From a virus, in IMG/VR virus record IMGVR_UViG_3300044691_000566, positions 95,747 through 159,746 of that record: 64,000 nucleotides of DNA; one strand, 5' to 3'. A program made the position numbers and the translations under genes. The notes below the pieces were generated by a model. That model was not told the DNA's origin. It ran no database searches and saw only the letters and a list, made by a program, of their open reading frames with translations. Positions 48,129 to 56,296 of the stretch are shown in pieces (within the stretch, counting starts at the first letter, position 1; the number at the start of each line of letters is the position of its first letter).

Positions 48129-48344
48129 TTACACGGGCGGGTGCGAGTGCAGATGGTTCGTACGCTTCCTGCCGCCGCAGGAGTCCCGGTTCTGGCAGAA
48201 GGCCCCGACACCCCGGCAGTGGTAACAGGTGCTCTCGCCGGGGAGTTCGCTCGTCGGCAGCATCCCCACGTAGTGCTTGCCCTCCGCGACGCGCCCCTGG
48301 CCGAAGCACCCCTGGCAGTGCAGATGGGGTCCGGGACACAGCAT
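48129..48344 (-). CDS. DnaJ-zinc-finger-like miniprotein
   Basis: 71 residues from ATG 48344, overlapping the previous stop (TGATG). CQGCFGQGRV and CYHCRGVGAFC resemble the CxxCxGxG repeats of the DnaJ zinc domain; a further Cys and His-rich tail (THLHSHPP-like) follows. No J domain is present. Such miniproteins might bind zinc and act as small adaptors. Confidence 0.6.
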   Translation of the reverse strand: MLCPGPHLHCQGCFGQGRVAEGKHYVGMLPTSELPGESTCYHCRGVGAFCQNRDSCGGRKRTNHLHSHPPV

Positions 48345-48514
48345 CAGCGGCTACCGCCCCGGACCTGTCCGGTGCCCTTGCAGGTGTCGCAGCGCTCGGA
48401 CTGGACGATGGTCTTGCCGTCTGTGTTCTGCCGCTCGACCATGTTGAAGCCCCGGCCCTCGCAGGATCCGCAGTCCTGGAAGACCTCGGATTTCTTGCCG
48501 CGTCTGAATCCCAT
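48344..48514 (-). CDS. DnaJ-zinc-finger miniprotein
   Basis: 56 residues from ATG 48514 (GAGGGGG upstream). Two clean CxxCxGxG motifs, CGSCEGRGF and CDTCKGTGQV, separated by 19 residues, as in half of the DnaJ zinc domain. The N-terminus is basic (GFRRGKKSE). It is transcribed from its own TGATAGAGT promoter and overlaps the second miniprotein. Confidence 0.7.
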   Translation of the reverse strand: MGFRRGKKSEVFQDCGSCEGRGFNMVERQNTDGKTIVQSERCDTCKGTGQVRGGSR

Positions 48515-48545
48515 GTGTGCCCCCTCGGGCCTCGTCCGTGGACCT

Positions 48546-48575
48546 GACTCTATCAGGGCGTGTTGGTCGCGTCAC
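48546..48575 (-). promoter_or_regulatory. Extended -10 promoter driving the miniprotein genes
   Basis: GTGACG (48575-48570), 17 bases, TAGAGT with TGA before it. It is identical in core to the small-RNA promoters but leads directly into a coding gene, with no pentamers. This supports the reading of TGATAGAGT as a promoter rather than an RNA motif. Confidence 0.65.
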
Positions 48576-48579
48576 GCAG

Positions 48580-48686
48580 AATGACGAAGGGGCACCCCCG
48601 TAGAGGTGCCCCTTCTCCCTGCCGTGCCAAGCCCTACCCTGCCCTGCCATGCCAGGCCGAGCCATGCCAAGGACTTGACTCTATCA
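48580..48686 (-). ncRNA. GGYNN-repeat small RNA unit
   Basis: TGATAGAGT at 48686 begins with the stop codon of the antirepressor; 11 perfectly phased pentamers; 11-bp hairpin GAAGGGGCACC / GGTGCCCCTTC (48586-48615). The next promoter starts within 10 bases of the end. Confidence 0.6.
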
Positions 48687-49565
48687 GGACTTGCGCCCTA
48701 TCGGGATCACGTCGGCGTTGCGGTCCGGCACCGCGCTCAGGGCCGGGCGCTGCTGCTGCTGGCGCAGACGCTGCTGGATCCAGACCAAACCGTCCGGAGT
48801 CACCCTTATCTCCGCAAATCCGCTGGGATTGATCCGGAGCCGGAGATGGATCAGGTGCTCGCTGTACGGCACCGGCTGGCCGTCCCTGCGGCGGTAGACC
48901 ATGCGCACCTCCTCGATCCACCTGAACAGCCGTCCAGGCCCGGTGGAGATCCCCGGGTCCCGGTTGAGGATCGCGGCGGCCTCGGCCACCGAGCAGTCCC
49001 CTTGACCGGCCGCCAGGGCGTTCCACGCCTCCGCCGGAGGCCGCAGCTCCTCCACGAGCTGCTCGGCCCTCTGTTGGGCCTCCAGGGCATCCGCCCAGCC
49101 CCTCAGGGCCTCGGCATGGCTCGGCATCTGCGGAGCCGGGGGAGCAGGCGCGGGAGGGGCGTTCAGGGCCTCCTCGATGGCCTCCATACGCATGGTCTTG
49201 ACCACGAAGTACTGCTGGGCCAGGGCGATCTGGGATTTTTTCACGTCGCCGCTCATGGCGGCGAAATAGCACGCCGCCCGGGTCAGCCGGAAGTCCACGG
49301 AGGGGCGTCCGCCCTGGTCAGGGGTTTGTGTCGGTTTGCCGACATTAACCTCCGGGGTCCGCTTGATCAGCCGGAAGTGGTCCCGGACGTCGTACAGGGA
49401 GTCGGTGCTCATCGCGGTGCGGGCCTTGCCGATCACCCCGTTGAAGTGCCGCCACTGCGTGTATCCCATCAAACCGGCCAACTCCCGGGCGAACCAGTAC
49501 TCTCCGTCGTCGTCCACGTACTTGATCGTGTCGAAGGGGGATGACGCTCGTCTCTCAATTGCCAC
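48684..49565 (-). CDS. Phage antirepressor (DinD/BRO-like N-domain, KilA-C-like C-domain)
   Basis: 293 residues from GTG 49565 (GAGGAG upstream). Residues 8-120 resemble the BRO/DinD N-terminal domain: FDTIKYVDDDGEYWFAREL, WRHFNGVIGKA, DHFRLIK, RLTRAACYFAAMSGD. Residues 165-275 resemble a KilA-C/antirepressor C-domain: AWNALAAGQGDCSVAEAAAIL, GRLFRWIEEVRMVYRR, RVTPDGLVWIQQRL. The middle is Pro-rich. Antirepressors bind and inactivate repressors during induction; no CI-type repressor is in the window. Located on the minus early strand. Confidence 0.75.
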   Translation of the reverse strand: MAIERRASSPFDTIKYVDDDGEYWFARELAGLMGYTQWRHFNGVIGKARTAMSTDSLYDVRDHFRLIKRTPEVNVGKPTQTPDQGGRPSVDFRLTRAACYFAAMSGDVKKSQIALAQQYFVVKTMRMEAIEEALNAPPAPAPPAPQMPSHAEALRGWADALEAQQRAEQLVEELRPPAEAWNALAAGQGDCSVAEAAAILNRDPGISTGPGRLFRWIEEVRMVYRRRDGQPVPYSEHLIHLRLRINPSGFAEIRVTPDGLVWIQQRLRQQQQRPALSAVPDRNADVIPIGRKS

Positions 49566-49668
49566 GTATGCTCCTCAGCGGTTCCCACAGGGCCATCAGG
49601 TGCGGTCGTCCCCGAAGTCCGGAGGGGGCGGCCGTCCTGCTTTCCCGGGATCCTAGGCCCCCAGGCCC

Positions 49669-50754
49669 TTACGCGGTCAAGGGCTGCACCATAAAGGGCT
49701 TCAGCTCCTCGTAGATCAGGTCCTCGGCCTCCCACCGGGTCAGGCCGTCCCGGCGGGCCTCCCGCTTGGACTTCCGGCTGAGGATCCCGACCAGGCGGTC
49801 CCAGCACTGGTTGGTGCCCAGGTCCTCGATCCAGTCCTTCAGCATCCGGACCTCCACGATCCGGTCCCGCCACATGTCGCGGACGGTCCGGCCGACCACG
49901 GTCCCCAGGCGCTTGAGCGCGTTGTGCTCGTGGTGCTGGATCAGGGCCTTGACCGCGCGGCGCCCGAACTTCAGGAAGCTCTCCCGGTGGTCCTCGTGGA
50001 CCATCATCGAGAAGTCGACGGTGACCAGGACCCGGCGGCCCTCCTTGGCCCGGCGGGCGAAGCCGTAGTCCACCAGGCCGCCGACGATCCGCCGGAGCTG
50101 GCGTTCCCCCACACGGAGGATTTTCTCCAGCTCGTCCAGGCCGAAGGTCTGCGCCCTCATCCCCGTCACCATGGCCAGGACCCACCCAGCGTCACCGAAA
50201 TGCTGTCCTCCCCCGTTGTGCTCCGAGGGGTTGGACCAGAGGTCCATGCCCGGGTCCAGGGCCTTCAGCACCTCCGGGGGGATACCGGCCGGATGCCGAG
50301 CACCTCTGGTCTTCTCCTCTTCTTCTTTCAGTACTACTAGCTTTTCAGCACCTATCTCCTGGTCTTTTTTAGAGGTACTTCTAGTAGTAGACCAAGGGTG
50401 CTCGACGTCCGACCGGTACCGCCTGACGTGCAGGGACATGGGCCTGCGCTCGGTCTCGTCGGGGGAGAACTGCCCACGGTTGGTGCAGGAGAGCAGGACC
50501 GTCCCGGCCCCGGCCTCGGGGATGACCTTCAGGATCGTGTCGTCGCAGAGTCCGGACGCCAGCTCGATCTGCCGCAGCCCCTGGGGGTTCTGCATGACCA
50601 GCCCGAGGGCGATGCGGGCCTCGGCGGCAGTGACCGCTCCGTCACTCAGCGCGTGGGCGATGGCGTAGACCGGATGGTCGGTATTGACGACGTCAGGACC
50701 ATGATCGACGTGACTCGTCGATTCGCTTCCGCTACGGTGATCGAACAACTTCAT
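49669..50754 (-). CDS. Winged-helix protein, possible replication initiator
   Basis: 361 residues from ATG 50754. Residues 30-110 are an alpha/beta domain (YAIAHALSDGAVTAAEARIA). A Lys/Glu-rich linker (118-145) is coded by AT-rich DNA. Residues 185-250 form a winged helix (TFGLDELEKILRVGERQLRR, VDYGFARRAKEGRRVLVTV), and the C-terminus is helical. Domain-linker-domain layout with AT-rich DNA in the linker resembles lambda O, where the origin lies inside the gene. Initiator function is inferred. Confidence 0.55.
   Translation of the reverse strand: MKLFDHRSGSESTSHVDHGPDVVNTDHPVYAIAHALSDGAVTAAEARIALGLVMQNPQGLRQIELASGLCDDTILKVIPEAGAGTVLLSCTNRGQFSPDETERRPMSLHVRRYRSDVEHPWSTTRSTSKKDQEIGAEKLVVLKEEEEKTRGARHPAGIPPEVLKALDPGMDLWSNPSEHNGGGQHFGDAGWVLAMVTGMRAQTFGLDELEKILRVGERQLRRIVGGLVDYGFARRAKEGRRVLVTVDFSMMVHEDHRESFLKFGRRAVKALIQHHEHNALKRLGTVVGRTVRDMWRDRIVEVRMLKDWIEDLGTNQCWDRLVGILSRKSKREARRDGLTRWEAEDLIYEELKPFMVQPLTA
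50318..50402. other. AT-rich segment with inverted repeat, origin candidate
   Basis: About 80 bases clearly richer in A+T than the surroundings, with TTCTTCTTTC, TCTTTTTTAG and an inverted repeat ACTACTAG / CTAGTAGT (near 50333 and 50391). It encodes the linker of the winged-helix protein. Confidence 0.3.
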
Positions 50755-50899
50755 TGGGCGGTTCCCGGGATTAGAGATCGGACGGGGGCCGCAACAGGGC
50801 GGCTCTCGTAGGGGGAGCAGGCCCTGGAGGATGCGGGATTGCCGTCCCAACTCCTTGACCTGTGACAGGGATCGTACACGCGAGTGTCCCCTGGACATG

Positions 50900-50938
50900 A
50901 ACCCCCCGGACCGTCTGGTCCTGGGGGTTTCGGTTTTT
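50900..50938 (+). terminator. Terminator in the divergent intergenic region
   Basis: AACCCCC / GGGGGTT stem with inner GACCG/GGTC pairing, followed by CGGTTTTT. It lies in 50755-50982, between the divergent winged-helix and helicase genes; the rest of that stretch holds the minus-strand leader and a palindrome ACACTCGCGTGT. No gene is seen. Confidence 0.6.
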
Positions 50939-50948
50939 AAAATCCCTC

Positions 50949-50992
50949 TTCCACTCCAAGGATCCTTGGTGTAGTCTGGTGCATGCCAGAGA
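50949..50992 (+). promoter_or_regulatory. Operator-promoter, site 2 of 3
   Basis: TTCCAC (50949-50954), palindrome CTCCAAGGATCCTTGGTG (50954-50971), TAGTCT (50972-50977), leader GCCAGAGA at 50985, again 13 bases after the palindrome. The central CCAAGGATCCTTGG is a perfect 14-bp palindrome. Confidence 0.75.
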
Positions 50993-51012
50993 GCGACACC
51001 GAGGAGGGCCCT

Positions 51013-53145
51013 ATGACCGTTGTGGACACCGTGACCCAGCTCCCGCACATACCCGAGAACTTCTCCGTCGTGGAGGGGGCCTTCGCCGCGCACCTGCCGG
51101 GCTACGAGCCCCGCAAGCCGCAGCAGGCCATGGCGAGCGCGATCGAGGTGGCCCTGGCCGACAGCAGGTCCCTCTACGTGCAGGCGGGCTGCGGTACCGG
51201 CAAGTCCCTCGGCGGCATGGTCCCCGCGCTCCTCCAGGCCCTGCACCAGAAGACCCGCCTCATCGTGGCCACGGCCACCAAGGCCCTCCAGGAGCAGTAC
51301 GCCAACAGCGACATTCCGTTCCTCCAGGAGCACTCCGGCATCCCCTTCACCTGGGCGCTGGTCAAGGGCCGCAGCAATTACACCTGCCAGGTCAAGCTGA
51401 ACAGCGACGACATGGAGCACGACGCCACCGCCCAGGCCGTCAAGGCCGAGCTGGCCGCCGACGAGGAGCACTCCGGCGACCGCGAGCACTTCGGTGTCCA
51501 GATCGACGACCTGGCCTGGCGGAAGCTCTCCAGCGGCAGCAGCGAGTGCCCGGGAAAATCCCAGTGCCCGTTCGGCGAGGTCTGCTACGCCGAGAAGGCC
51601 AAGAAGAAGGGCAACGAGTCCGACCTGGTGATCACCAACCAGGCGATGCTCGCCACCGACCTGGTCATCCGGGAGAAGACGCGGAGCGAGAACAGCGACG
51701 GCATCGCGATGCTCGGCGACTACGGCATCGTCCTCCTGGACGAGGGCCACGAGTGGCCGGAGATCGTGGCCAACACGCTGGGCAACGAGTTCACCCCGCG
51801 CGGGGTGCCCTTCCTCCTGCGGGACGCGCTGTCGTTCGTCTCCCTGCACGGCGGCAACGGGGACGACGAGAACCCTGCTGCGGCGGCCATGCAGCAGCGG
51901 GTCGACGAGTGCTCGAAGATCATGAACCAGCTCGACGAGCTGGCCCTCCCGCTGGTCGGCGAGGCCCTGACCCAGAGCTGGTTCGTCGACCACTACGGCC
52001 CCTTCGCGGACCTGAACGACCTGCTCAAGTCGGTCTACCTGGACCTGCGGGGCGTGAAGGTCCGCAACGACGTGGACCGCCAGCAGGGCAAGCTGAAGCT
52101 GCTGCTGACCCGCATCGAGAACACCCTCAAGGTCCTGGAGGAGCTGCTGTTCTCCGAGGACCACGAGCGCGTCCGCTGGGTCGATGGCTACAAGGTCCGC
52201 GAGGAGGACCACTGGCGCCTGAAGGTCGCGCCGGTCGACGTGGCCCCGTTCCTGACGAAGATGCTCTGGGAGGAGACCCCCACCATCGTGATGTCCGCGA
52301 CCCTGTCGGCGGGCAAGGACCGGAACGGCAACGCGGACTTCGGCTACATCAAGCGGACCTCGGGCCTGGAGGACGCCGGGACGGTGGACGTCGGCACCCC
52401 GTTCGACCTCCCGAAGCAGGCCCGCATGTTCGTGCCCGCCCCCACCCAGCCGTCCCCCAAGGAGTACGGCGCCTGGTCCGGCTACGCGATCCGGACGACC
52501 CTGGAACTGGTCGACGCCGCCAAGGGCGGGGCGCTGCTGCTCTACACGAGCCGCAAGGCGATGGAGGCCGCGCACGAGGACCTCAAGGACCGCCTGGAGG
52601 ACCGGGGGTTGACCGTGCTCATGCAGGGCGACGGCCGGAGCAACAAGGAGCTGGCGAAGATCTTCAAGGCGGACACCCACTCGGTGTTGTTCGCTCTGAA
52701 AAGTTTTTTCGTCGGAGTGGACGTCCCCGGTGACGCCTGCCGCCTGGTCATTGTGGACAAGCTGCCTTTTCCGGTCCCTTCCGACCCGATCTTCCAGGCG
52801 CGTGCCCTGGCCGAGGAGCGGGCCGGACGCCGGTCCTTTTCGACCCTGAGCATCCCGATGATGACCCTGTCGCTGGAGCAGGCCGTCGGCCGCCTGATCC
52901 GGACAAAGACCGACAAAGGCGTGGTTGCGATCTTGGACAGTCGCCTGACCAGCACCCCGTACGGCCGGGGCATCGTCACCGCCCTGCCGAACTTCCCGGT
53001 GACCACCAAGATCAGCGACGTCCAGGAGTTCTACGGCGGCCAGACGACTTCCGACCGCCCGGAGTCCACGCTCGCCGACCTGGCGGCCGGGCCCCAGGCG
53101 ACCGTGGGAGAGGTCACCACGGCTTGGAAGAACGGCCTCCGGTGA
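51013..53145 (+). CDS. DinG/XPD-family DNA helicase
   Basis: 710 residues from ATG 51013, chosen because GAGGAGG lies 5 bases upstream and the promoter start falls near 50984; ATG 50983 is less likely. Walker A AGCGTGKS (about 57-64), an Fe-S domain with Cys in NYTCQV and the cluster SECPGKSQCPFGEVCY, motif II DEGH (about 243), and a C-terminal helicase domain (VLFALKSFFVGVDVPGDACR, EQAVGRLIRTKTDKG) define the family. DinG-type helicases unwind forked or R-loop DNA 5' to 3'. It is under operator-promoter 2. Confidence 0.85.
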   Translation: MTVVDTVTQLPHIPENFSVVEGAFAAHLPGYEPRKPQQAMASAIEVALADSRSLYVQAGCGTGKSLGGMVPALLQALHQKTRLIVATATKALQEQYANSDIPFLQEHSGIPFTWALVKGRSNYTCQVKLNSDDMEHDATAQAVKAELAADEEHSGDREHFGVQIDDLAWRKLSSGSSECPGKSQCPFGEVCYAEKAKKKGNESDLVITNQAMLATDLVIREKTRSENSDGIAMLGDYGIVLLDEGHEWPEIVANTLGNEFTPRGVPFLLRDALSFVSLHGGNGDDENPAAAAMQQRVDECSKIMNQLDELALPLVGEALTQSWFVDHYGPFADLNDLLKSVYLDLRGVKVRNDVDRQQGKLKLLLTRIENTLKVLEELLFSEDHERVRWVDGYKVREEDHWRLKVAPVDVAPFLTKMLWEETPTIVMSATLSAGKDRNGNADFGYIKRTSGLEDAGTVDVGTPFDLPKQARMFVPAPTQPSPKEYGAWSGYAIRTTLELVDAAKGGALLLYTSRKAMEAAHEDLKDRLEDRGLTVLMQGDGRSNKELAKIFKADTHSVLFALKSFFVGVDVPGDACRLVIVDKLPFPVPSDPIFQARALAEERAGRRSFSTLSIPMMTLSLEQAVGRLIRTKTDKGVVAILDSRLTSTPYGRGIVTALPNFPVTTKISDVQEFYGGQTTSDRPESTLADLAAGPQATVGEVTTAWKNGLR

Positions 53146-53426
53146 CCCGGCCGGTGCTGTACTTCGTGCTCGCGTGCTCCCGGCACCAGTCCATGGACTG
53201 GTGCCGGGAGCACGACGTTCGCCCTCACCGGCCCGGGGTCTCCATCGATAATCGCGAGGAACCGGTGGCGCTCCACGTCACAGACATCCAGCGGCTCCGG
53301 GGCCTCCAGGGGTCCGGCCCCATTGAGGTCGTCACGACGGGGAACTGGTATCACCTCCGGGCTTCCGGAGAACTGCTGGAGGTCGCCGAGCGCATTGCCC
53401 AGGTCGCCAACGAGGACAGGTCCTGA
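53142..53426 (+). CDS. Small hypothetical protein
   Basis: 94 residues from GTG 53142, overlapping the helicase stop; cotranslated with it. VLYFVLACSRHQSMDWCREHD opens, then strands (PIEVVTTGNWYHLRASGELL). The last TGA is shared with a small-RNA promoter. No family was recognised. Confidence 0.55.
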   Translation: MTRPVLYFVLACSRHQSMDWCREHDVRPHRPGVSIDNREEPVALHVTDIQRLRGLQGSGPIEVVTTGNWYHLRASGELLEVAERIAQVANEDRS

Positions 53427-53541
53427 TAGAGTCAGGACTACATGGTGCGGCTTGGCCTGGTGAGGCGTGGCTAGGCAGGGCAAGGCATGGGTATGGACAG
53501 TGGCTCTCCTCCGGATGGGGGAGAGCCACTGTTGCGTTTTG
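53424..53541 (+). ncRNA. GGYNN-repeat small RNA unit
   Basis: TGATAGAGTCAGGAC starts with the preceding stop codon; 10 phased pentamers; 12-bp hairpin ACAGTGGCTCTC / GAGAGCCACTGT (53497-53532) followed by TGCGTTTT, the best T tract of the family. Confidence 0.65.
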
Positions 53542-53545
53542 GGGG

Positions 53546-53592
53546 TAGAAATACTCCAAGGATTCTTGTAGCATGGCGTCTAACGCCAGAGA
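53546..53592 (+). promoter_or_regulatory. Operator-promoter, site 3 of 3
   Basis: TAGAAA (53546-53551), 17 bases, TAGCAT (53569-53574); half-degenerate palindrome CTCCAAGGATTCTTG from 53554; leader GCCAGAGA at 53585, again 13 bases beyond the 18-base operator span. The weaker right half may mean weaker repression. Confidence 0.7.
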
Positions 53593-53614
53593 TCGTTACC
53601 ACCAGGAGGCACCG

Positions 53615-54358
53615 ATGACCACCACTGCTCTCGTCCCCGTCAGCCGGACCATGCGGACCAAGCTGAGCGACGCCCCGATCGAGGACCTCGCCCAGGAGCT
53701 GCTCGGCGGCATACCGCAGGACGACGCGCCGACGGAATTCCCGGAGGTGCCGACGCCCCTCACCGCGTCCAAGGAGATCCGCGACGCCCTGAAGGTTCTG
53801 TCGGCCAACTTCAACCGGGTGACCCCGGAGGGGCGCCGGAGCTGGACCGACGATGAGACCACTGCCCTCGGCACCGAGCTGTCCGCGATCCAGCAGGTGG
53901 CCAAGCTGATCACCGCCCGCGAGAAGCAGATCAAAGAGCTGGCCCGGATCCACCAGGACGTCGAGGCAGAGGAGCAGGGCCGGGCGTTCCCCAAGGACGT
54001 CTACCTCAACGGCAACCTGGTGGCCTCGGCGACCCCCCGGGACGCCAACGGGCACTACATTCTGGCGGCCCCTGAGGTCTCGCAGGACACCCCGGTCCCC
54101 GGCACGACTTTGCGGTTTTCGAACCAGTTCGTGACCGGCAAGATCACCCGCGACCTGGGGGCGATCGACCGGGCGTTCGCGGCCGGGGAGATCGACGAGA
54201 GGACCTACAAGGCGTGCACCGTCGTCAAGCGGGTGCCGGACCCGGACCGGATCCGCACGTACGTCCTGCGCTCCGGGGACGCCAGCCTGCTGGCGCGGAT
54301 CGTCAAGCGGGGACGGAACTCCTGCTCGATGTACCTGCGCCCGCTGAAGAAGAACTAA
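53615..54358 (+). CDS. Early hypothetical protein
   Basis: 247 residues from ATG 53615 (AGGAGG upstream; the ATG at 53573 lies in the promoter). Helical centre (SAIQQVAKLITAREKQIKEL) with a charged HQDVEAEEQG turn, then beta-rich C-half (VYLNGNLVASATPRDANG, RIRTYVLRSGDASLL). It is the third gene of the operator regulon. It might be a nuclease-inhibitor or recombination accessory protein, but nothing specific is recognised. Confidence 0.6.
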   Translation: MTTTALVPVSRTMRTKLSDAPIEDLAQELLGGIPQDDAPTEFPEVPTPLTASKEIRDALKVLSANFNRVTPEGRRSWTDDETTALGTELSAIQQVAKLITAREKQIKELARIHQDVEAEEQGRAFPKDVYLNGNLVASATPRDANGHYILAAPEVSQDTPVPGTTLRFSNQFVTGKITRDLGAIDRAFAAGEIDERTYKACTVVKRVPDPDRIRTYVLRSGDASLLARIVKRGRNSCSMYLRPLKKN

Positions 54359-54369
54359 TCGACCGCACA

Positions 54370-54406
54370 GGAGCCGGGGGAGCCCACCATGGGCTGCCCC
54401 GGCTCC
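54370..54406 (+). terminator. Strong intergenic hairpin
   Basis: GGAGCCGGGG / CCCCGGCTCC with an inner AGCCC/GGGCT stem; no T tract. It lies just before GTAGGAGGAG of the next gene and may be a terminator or attenuator. Confidence 0.5.
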
Positions 54407-54428
54407 CGCACGTAGGAGGAGCACAGTC

Positions 54429-54887
54429 ATGACGGACACCGGCAACGGCGGACCGCAGGTGACGTTCACCCTGGACAAGATCGAGTCTTTCGGGCTCCGG
54501 CCACAGAAGGATCCCCGGTACGGGATGAGTTTCTACTTGTGGGACCACATGTTCCCCCGGGACGGATCCGGAATGTTGCGCCCCGTCTACACGGTGCAGG
54601 AGACGGCCAGGCTCTTTTTCGGCAAGGGGTCGGACTGGCTCCGCTGGCGGTACCGGGAGGCCCCGCATTACCCCCACGGCTACTTCGTGCTGCGGGGCAT
54701 CCAACTGGAGCCCAAGCGCACGGAGAAAGACAACCGGTACTACACCCTGGCCGACATCGAGCGCATGGCGTACGCGCTGGTCGAGAACAACGCCATCGAC
54801 GGCGACCACCTCTCGGTGATTCTTCAGATCGTGCTGCTGGAAGCGCGGCTCTACCACATCATCGGCGAGCCCTTGAGGGAGAACTAA
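54429..54887 (+). CDS. MerR-like helix-turn-helix protein
   Basis: 152 residues, TAGGAGGAG upstream. YTVQETARLFFGKGSDWLRW followed by a wing and YYTLADIERMAYALVENNAI match the MerR-like HTH proteins common in actinophages. The C-terminal helix (LSVILQIVLLEARLYHIIG) may dimerise. Probably a regulator or DNA-binding accessory in the early operon. Confidence 0.7.
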   Translation: MTDTGNGGPQVTFTLDKIESFGLRPQKDPRYGMSFYLWDHMFPRDGSGMLRPVYTVQETARLFFGKGSDWLRWRYREAPHYPHGYFVLRGIQLEPKRTEKDNRYYTLADIERMAYALVENNAIDGDHLSVILQIVLLEARLYHIIGEPLREN

Positions 54888-55886
54888 GTGGTTGAGAAAT
54901 ACAACAAGCCGGAGCGCAGCCCGGACGCGGAGACCTATGTCGCCAAGGCCGTGGGGGACAACGACCCGAAGAAGATCATCCTGGCGGGCGACACCCACGG
55001 GGACGCCAACCACGTGAAGACCCTGCTGGAGAAGGCCCGGGACATCGAGGCCGACGCGGTCTTCGTCCTCGGCGACTTCGGCATCTGGGACCACCTGGAC
55101 GGCGGGAAGTTCACCGACCAGGTCTCCGTGTTCGCCAACCGGTACGGGATCCCGGTGCTGTTCCTGCCGGGCAACCACGACAACTACGACCTGCTGTTCG
55201 AGTGGGAGGCCACCTACCCGAAGACGGCCGACGGTTTCCTGGAGGTCAAGCCGGGCCTGTTCTACTCGCCCCGGGGCCACCGTTGGACCTGGAACGGCGT
55301 GAAGTTCCTGTCCCTGGGCGGCGCGTACTCGGTGGACAAGGAGTGGCGGGTCCACGATGACGAGGCCAACGTGCGTCGGGCCGAAATGCGACACGACCGG
55401 AACATGATGCTGACGCCCAAGGAGCGTTACTTGCTGCGGGTCGGCCAGTGGTCCTGGTGGTCCCAGGAGGAGATCTCCGAGCAGGAAATGCGGGACGCCA
55501 TGAAGGGCGGCCCGGTGGACGTCATGCTCGCCCACGACAAGCCGCGCGACGCCGTGCCGGGCTGGAACCGCAAGGACCTGACGGAGTGCTGGCCCAACCA
55601 GGAGAGGCTCCAGGCCGTAGTGGCCGCCACGCTGCCCCGGCTGTACGTCCACGGGCACCTGCACTACGCGTACGAGACGACCCTCCCCCGGACCGAGACG
55701 TTCGTGAAGGGCCTGGACTGCGACCCGTCGGCGTCCAAGTCCTCGGGCGGCTCCGGTAAGGCGAACCAGTCGTGGGCCGTCCTGAGCATTCAGGACCACG
55801 ACTACAAGCTGGACTGGCGGGGCAAGGACGGCAGCAGCCATATCGGCAAGGACTTCATCCCGGACCGCGTGGAGCAGGGATCATGA
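54888..55886 (+). CDS. Calcineurin-like metallophosphoesterase
   Basis: 332 residues from GTG 54888, right after a TAA. All metal motifs are present: LAGDTHGD (about 33-40), LGDFG (60-64), PGNHDN (93-98), MLAHDKP, and YVHGHLHY (about 252-259). The family hydrolyses phosphomono- or diesters; phage members may act on DNA ends or nucleotides. It overlaps the next gene by 4 bases. Confidence 0.85.
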   Translation: MVEKYNKPERSPDAETYVAKAVGDNDPKKIILAGDTHGDANHVKTLLEKARDIEADAVFVLGDFGIWDHLDGGKFTDQVSVFANRYGIPVLFLPGNHDNYDLLFEWEATYPKTADGFLEVKPGLFYSPRGHRWTWNGVKFLSLGGAYSVDKEWRVHDDEANVRRAEMRHDRNMMLTPKERYLLRVGQWSWWSQEEISEQEMRDAMKGGPVDVMLAHDKPRDAVPGWNRKDLTECWPNQERLQAVVAATLPRLYVHGHLHYAYETTLPRTETFVKGLDCDPSASKSSGGSGKANQSWAVLSIQDHDYKLDWRGKDGSSHIGKDFIPDRVEQGS

Positions 55887-56296
55887 CCCTCTCCCTCGCG
55901 AATCGGACCAAGCTCCTGGGCCGGGGCATCCTCATCTGTATCAAGTGCGAGGAGCCCAAGAAGGTCGAAGAGTTCGCGCCACAGCGCAGTGGTCCTGGTG
56001 GGTACCGACCCCGTTGCAAGGTGTGCATGGTCGAGGACCAGTTGAAGTACAACCTGAAGTACCTCTACAACGTCTCGCTGGAAGAGTTCCGGGAGATGGA
56101 GCAGCGCCAGGGTGGTCGTTGCGCGCTCTGCGAGAATCCCCCGGAGCCCAAGGAGGATCGGCTGGGCGTTTTCCTGAACCGGAAGACGAAGGCGTTCCAG
56201 GCGCTTCTGTGTGTGAACTGTGTCCAGGCTCTGGGGAAGTTCGGTCATGACCCGGAGCAACTGCGGGTAGCTGCTCGCTTCCTGGAGTCGGGATGA
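55883..56296 (+). CDS. Degenerate endonuclease VII-like protein
   Basis: 137 residues from ATG 55883. The fold signature of recombination endonuclease VII is seen: N-terminal CIKCEEPKKVEEF and RCKVCMVED zinc pairs, YNVSLEEFREMEQRQGGRCA, LC and ALLCVNCVQALGKFGHD. But the catalytic stretch normally reading VDHDHxTGxxRGLLCxxCN here reads DRLGVFLNRKTKAFQALLC, without His, and the final Asn is Val. So it is probably a binding-only or altered enzyme. Confidence 0.7.
   Translation: MTLSLANRTKLLGRGILICIKCEEPKKVEEFAPQRSGPGGYRPRCKVCMVEDQLKYNLKYLYNVSLEEFREMEQRQGGRCALCENPPEPKEDRLGVFLNRKTKAFQALLCVNCVQALGKFGHDPEQLRVAARFLESG

Noticed and set aside
50755-52680. Extension of the minus-strand winged-helix frame to 1003 codons
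   Set aside because: The added part is antisense to the DinG-like helicase and crosses a terminator and operator-promoter; ATG 50754 is the sensible start.
53573-53614. Start at ATG 53573 for the early gene
   Set aside because: This ATG overlaps the -10 of the operator-promoter; ATG 53615 has AGGAGG at good spacing.
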